Shown in pieces: positions 61,937 to 64,000 of a stretch of DNA of 64,000 bases (position 1 is the stretch's first letter; each line of letters starts with the position of its first letter). Origin of the DNA: Balanoglossus misakiensis (Eukaryota > Hemichordata); assembly GCA_040954595.2 (NCBI GenBank), contig CM082585.2, positions 10,354,001 through 10,418,000 on the forward strand, given 5' to 3'. The notes under the pieces are model-generated. The model made no database searches and was not told the origin of the DNA. It worked only from the letters and a program-made list of their open reading frames with translations. The position numbers and the translations under genes are program-made.

Positions 61937-63380
61937 CAACGTGGAGGATTTTTTTGCAGTGTAGATAATTAGGTAGGCAGATATCTTCTTGTCACGCGCG
62001 TTTCGTTGATTTCATGAAGATTATATCAATTACATAAGTATCATAACAATATGGAATGACCTCATGTTAAAGTTGTTACCTCGGTGACGTTTTTGTTCAC
62101 ATTCGCTTGGTTGTCTTGGATACGAACTACTGTATAACACATGTTGCAAAGCATAGAATTCGATGTCGTTAGAGGTAATGCGCGCTAAGTTTATAGAGGT
62201 ACTTGAACAGTTATTGAGTGGTGATTGAGCGTGCATCAAAGAGAATACCTTGTAACGCCTTGCAAATGCAGAAATCTCAATGTCTCGATAAAAATTGCCT
62301 TTATCTTTGAATGACTTGGAATTGGTTTAGGCGTGTTCCTTGGGCGATTGGTTTTTGGCGTGGTATCAAAACGTTACAATGCACATCTCGTGACAAACAA
62401 TTTGCTGTTACTTTCGTCATGCTGACGCGTTTACCATTATATCATACATTGTATGTAGTGGTTGACGGAGTACCCCCGTAAAGTTTCGGACAATATTCGG
62501 ACGTCGACGCCCGCCTTTATAACAGCCCCACTAAACAGTCATGAACAAAGAGTATCTACAAGCTGCTTTCTTAAACACTCTGTTACTGTGTTAGTACCCT
62601 TGAAATATTCTGAATTCAATCTTTACTATTAACAATTAACAACCTGTGTCTAAATCGCCATTTATAAGCAAATTGAGATTTCCATAGAACTAAAAAATGT
62701 CGACAACATCCTTGCATTGATTATTTAAAAATGAGTTTATTTCAATCTGATATGTTACAGTGTTCGGTCTTGCAAAAGCCTCTATCGATACAAGCAATAA
62801 ATATAAACATTCAAAAGCAAAGAATGTCAATAAATACATAACTGGCGTTTCCTTGTGGAAAAGTCTCGATTTACAAAAATATGACGTCGCAATATGTAAG
62901 AAATGCGTACCTTGTGCATAATATGACAGACCATTTAAAAAAAATGAAGTTTATGCTTTAAAAATATTTCGAGAAATTGTGCTGATATTTACATCGATAT
63001 CTTCGCGTTGAGATGATCTCGGACACGCGGTATTTGGAATGATACTGAAAAACGACAGCCGTCACACGATCTCTCACTCACAAACATACACAGTCAGTCA
63101 ACCATACAATCGATAAATAGAACACTCTGTAGACAGTCATATGCAGTTTTAGGGCATGTTTTACAGGCCGGCTGCAAAGATTCGCAACATGCAAGCAAAC
63201 TTCCAAATTGCGTCAATAATCTCTGTGTAGTTGAACTTGATAGTCGAAAAACAGTCAAATGTTCTTATGTTAGTTCTAGTGACTGTTTTGTGTGAGAATT
63301 TAGTGCTATACCACGGCACGGGATCTTTGGCTCTGGTCGTTTACATGTATTAAGTCACATCAAGTCAGGACGTGAACCTG

Positions 63381-63510
63381 AGAAAATGGCGGCAGTATCA
63401 CGGTCTTTGTCAATCGGTTTCATTGGTCAATTGAGTTATCATGTGACCATAGGTGACCAATGGCATTCACCAAACTACGGGAGGTCGTCACGTGGGTATC
63501 ATCGGCCAAT
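63381..63510. promoter_or_regulatory. Promoter-like cluster: YY1-type, CCAAT and CACGTG motifs
   Basis: AGAAAATGGCGGC (63381-63393), ATTGG (63422-63426), CCAAT (63457-63461), CACGTG (63489-63494) and CCAAT (63506-63510) in 130 bases. Such clustering is typical of housekeeping promoters. It lies 150-280 bases beyond the stop codon of the minus-strand frame at 63663, which is odd unless a plus-strand or non-coding transcript starts here. Confidence 0.3.
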
Positions 63511-63662
63511 GGCGTAGACTTTTGCATTAGTGGCATTCGCCATTTTGAAGGCCGGTGTTCAAAGAGATGGGTTTGATGAAAGTCTGACACATCGGTACTG
63601 CAGGACTGCGTTCAAGCAGCTATAAATACAATCTTTCTAGTGTAATGTCAGGAAAGGCACGA

Positions 63663-64000
63663 TCATTCGACGTCGTTCGTTGCCGTCTCTCTTCCGGTAC
63701 TGCTACTGGTTCCCAAATTGATGAGAAAAAAGAGGTTTCCTGGATTGTTGTTGAACGCTTGGCCGTGGGTTTCTTTCTTCGGCGCTCGCTCAATAAAACC
63801 ACCTCCATCTACCCTAAAGTAGTGGAATTTCTCTTCGTGCCTGTCCTGGTACCCGGCGTTTTCAATATGGTCCCTGATTTCGTAGAAACTTGTGAGTTGG
63901 TTGTAGATAGCCGTGAATCTCACGTGGTCAGCAGCGTGTGCAAGTTGTCCAACATCAGGCCACTGTACTGGTTCTGTAAACATTGTGCTGACATCGAATC
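63663..64000 (-). CDS. C-terminal end of an unrecognised protein (partial, runs off the window)
   Basis: On the minus strand the frame is open from the window edge at 64000 to a TGA ending at 63663, about 112 residues. Composition looks protein-like: HAADHVRFTAIYNQLTSFYE, HIENAGYQDRHEEKFHYFRV and NNPGNLFFLINLG are rich in aromatic and charged residues with no bias, and the end is polar (GTSSSTGRETATNDVE). No splice acceptor is needed inside the window, so it may be part of a last exon. A Met at 63983 exists but the frame continues upstream of it, so it need not be the start. I do not recognise the family. Confidence 0.55.
   Translation of the reverse strand, partial: FDVSTMFTEPVQWPDVGQLAHAADHVRFTAIYNQLTSFYEIRDHIENAGYQDRHEEKFHYFRVDGGGFIERAPKKETHGQAFNNNPGNLFFLINLGTSSSTGRETATNDVE

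Larger units (their letters stand above)
58880..63660. other. Gene-poor interval downstream of VWA8
   Basis: Nearly 4.8 kb without a recognised gene. It holds a 10-bp-arm inverted repeat (58938-58947 with 58956-58965), a palindrome of 9-bp arms at 61068-61086, a YY1-like AAAAGATGGCGGT (61126-61138), a microsatellite (61782-61936) and an X-box-like GTTACCTCGGTGAC (62075-62088). The right end (63381-63510) has a YY1-like motif, CCAAT boxes and CACGTG. I see no tRNA, rRNA or mobile-element coding region. Part may be the 3' untranslated region of the minus-strand gene at the window's end. Confidence 0.45.

Noticed and set aside
61754-61972. Long open frames of Cys-Met-Tyr-Val and Thr-Tyr-Ile-His repeats on both strands
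   Set aside because: A 4-base repeat lacking stop codons is open in every frame; this is a microsatellite, not a gene.
1-64000. CRISPR arrays, bacterial operons, integrated viral genes, tRNA and rRNA genes
   Set aside because: Looked for on both strands; no direct-repeat/spacer array, no reverse transcriptase, capsid or integrase-like frame, and no convincing tRNA or rRNA sequence was seen.

Overview
This is a piece of an animal nuclear genome, not a prokaryotic or viral sequence. Every recognisable gene is split by GT-AG introns, mostly 100-1000 bp long. The proteins are metazoan orthologues that can be followed exon by exon with intact reading phase. AT-rich introns, small fold-back elements, single-domain ACE and compact gene spacing suggest a marine invertebrate deuterostome (hemichordate, cephalochordate or echinoderm). 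That is an inference from texture; the exact taxon cannot be read from the window. All exon models below were built by eye from splice sites, phase and remembered family similarity, without transcripts or database searches.

Layout. 1-3530: upstream or 5' region of the first gene, with a YY1-like promoter motif near 1245. 3601-19635 (+): a PIX/ARHGEF7-type Rho GEF, 14 coding exons and 620 aa, with a possible alternative first exon (8640-8766) and a possible alternative last exon (17264-17442). 21665-26471 (-): single-domain angiotensin-converting enzyme, 13 exons, 640 aa. 28860-35014 (+): a 945-aa protein joining an R3H nucleic-acid-binding domain to a tyrosyl-DNA-phosphodiesterase-1-like fold that has lost its catalytic histidines; this is the most unusual gene here. 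35561-37167 (+): cap-binding protein NCBP2/CBP20. 39099-40710 (-): a Golgi galactose-3-O-sulfotransferase (GAL3ST family), 463 aa. 41645-58408 (+): VWA8, a 44-exon, 1891-aa mitochondrial AAA+/VWA protein. 58900-63660: a long stretch without a recognised gene, holding a tetranucleotide microsatellite and some promoter-like motifs. 63663-64000 (-): the C-terminal end of an unrecognised gene that runs out of the window.

Arrangement. PIX and ACE are convergent, ACE and the R3H/TDP1-like gene are divergent, the latter and NCBP2 are in tandem 546 bp apart, NCBP2 and GAL3ST are convergent, and GAL3ST and VWA8 are head-to-head across about 930 bp. The genes serve unrelated housekeeping or cell-biological roles (Rac/Cdc42 signalling, peptide cleavage, RNA cap binding, glycan sulfation, mitochondrial ATPase), so nothing suggests an operon-like functional unit. 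Non-coding interest comes from several perfect or near-perfect inverted repeats in introns, a dispersed family of short palindromic elements, RFX X-box-like palindromes, and YY1-type motifs near gene starts.
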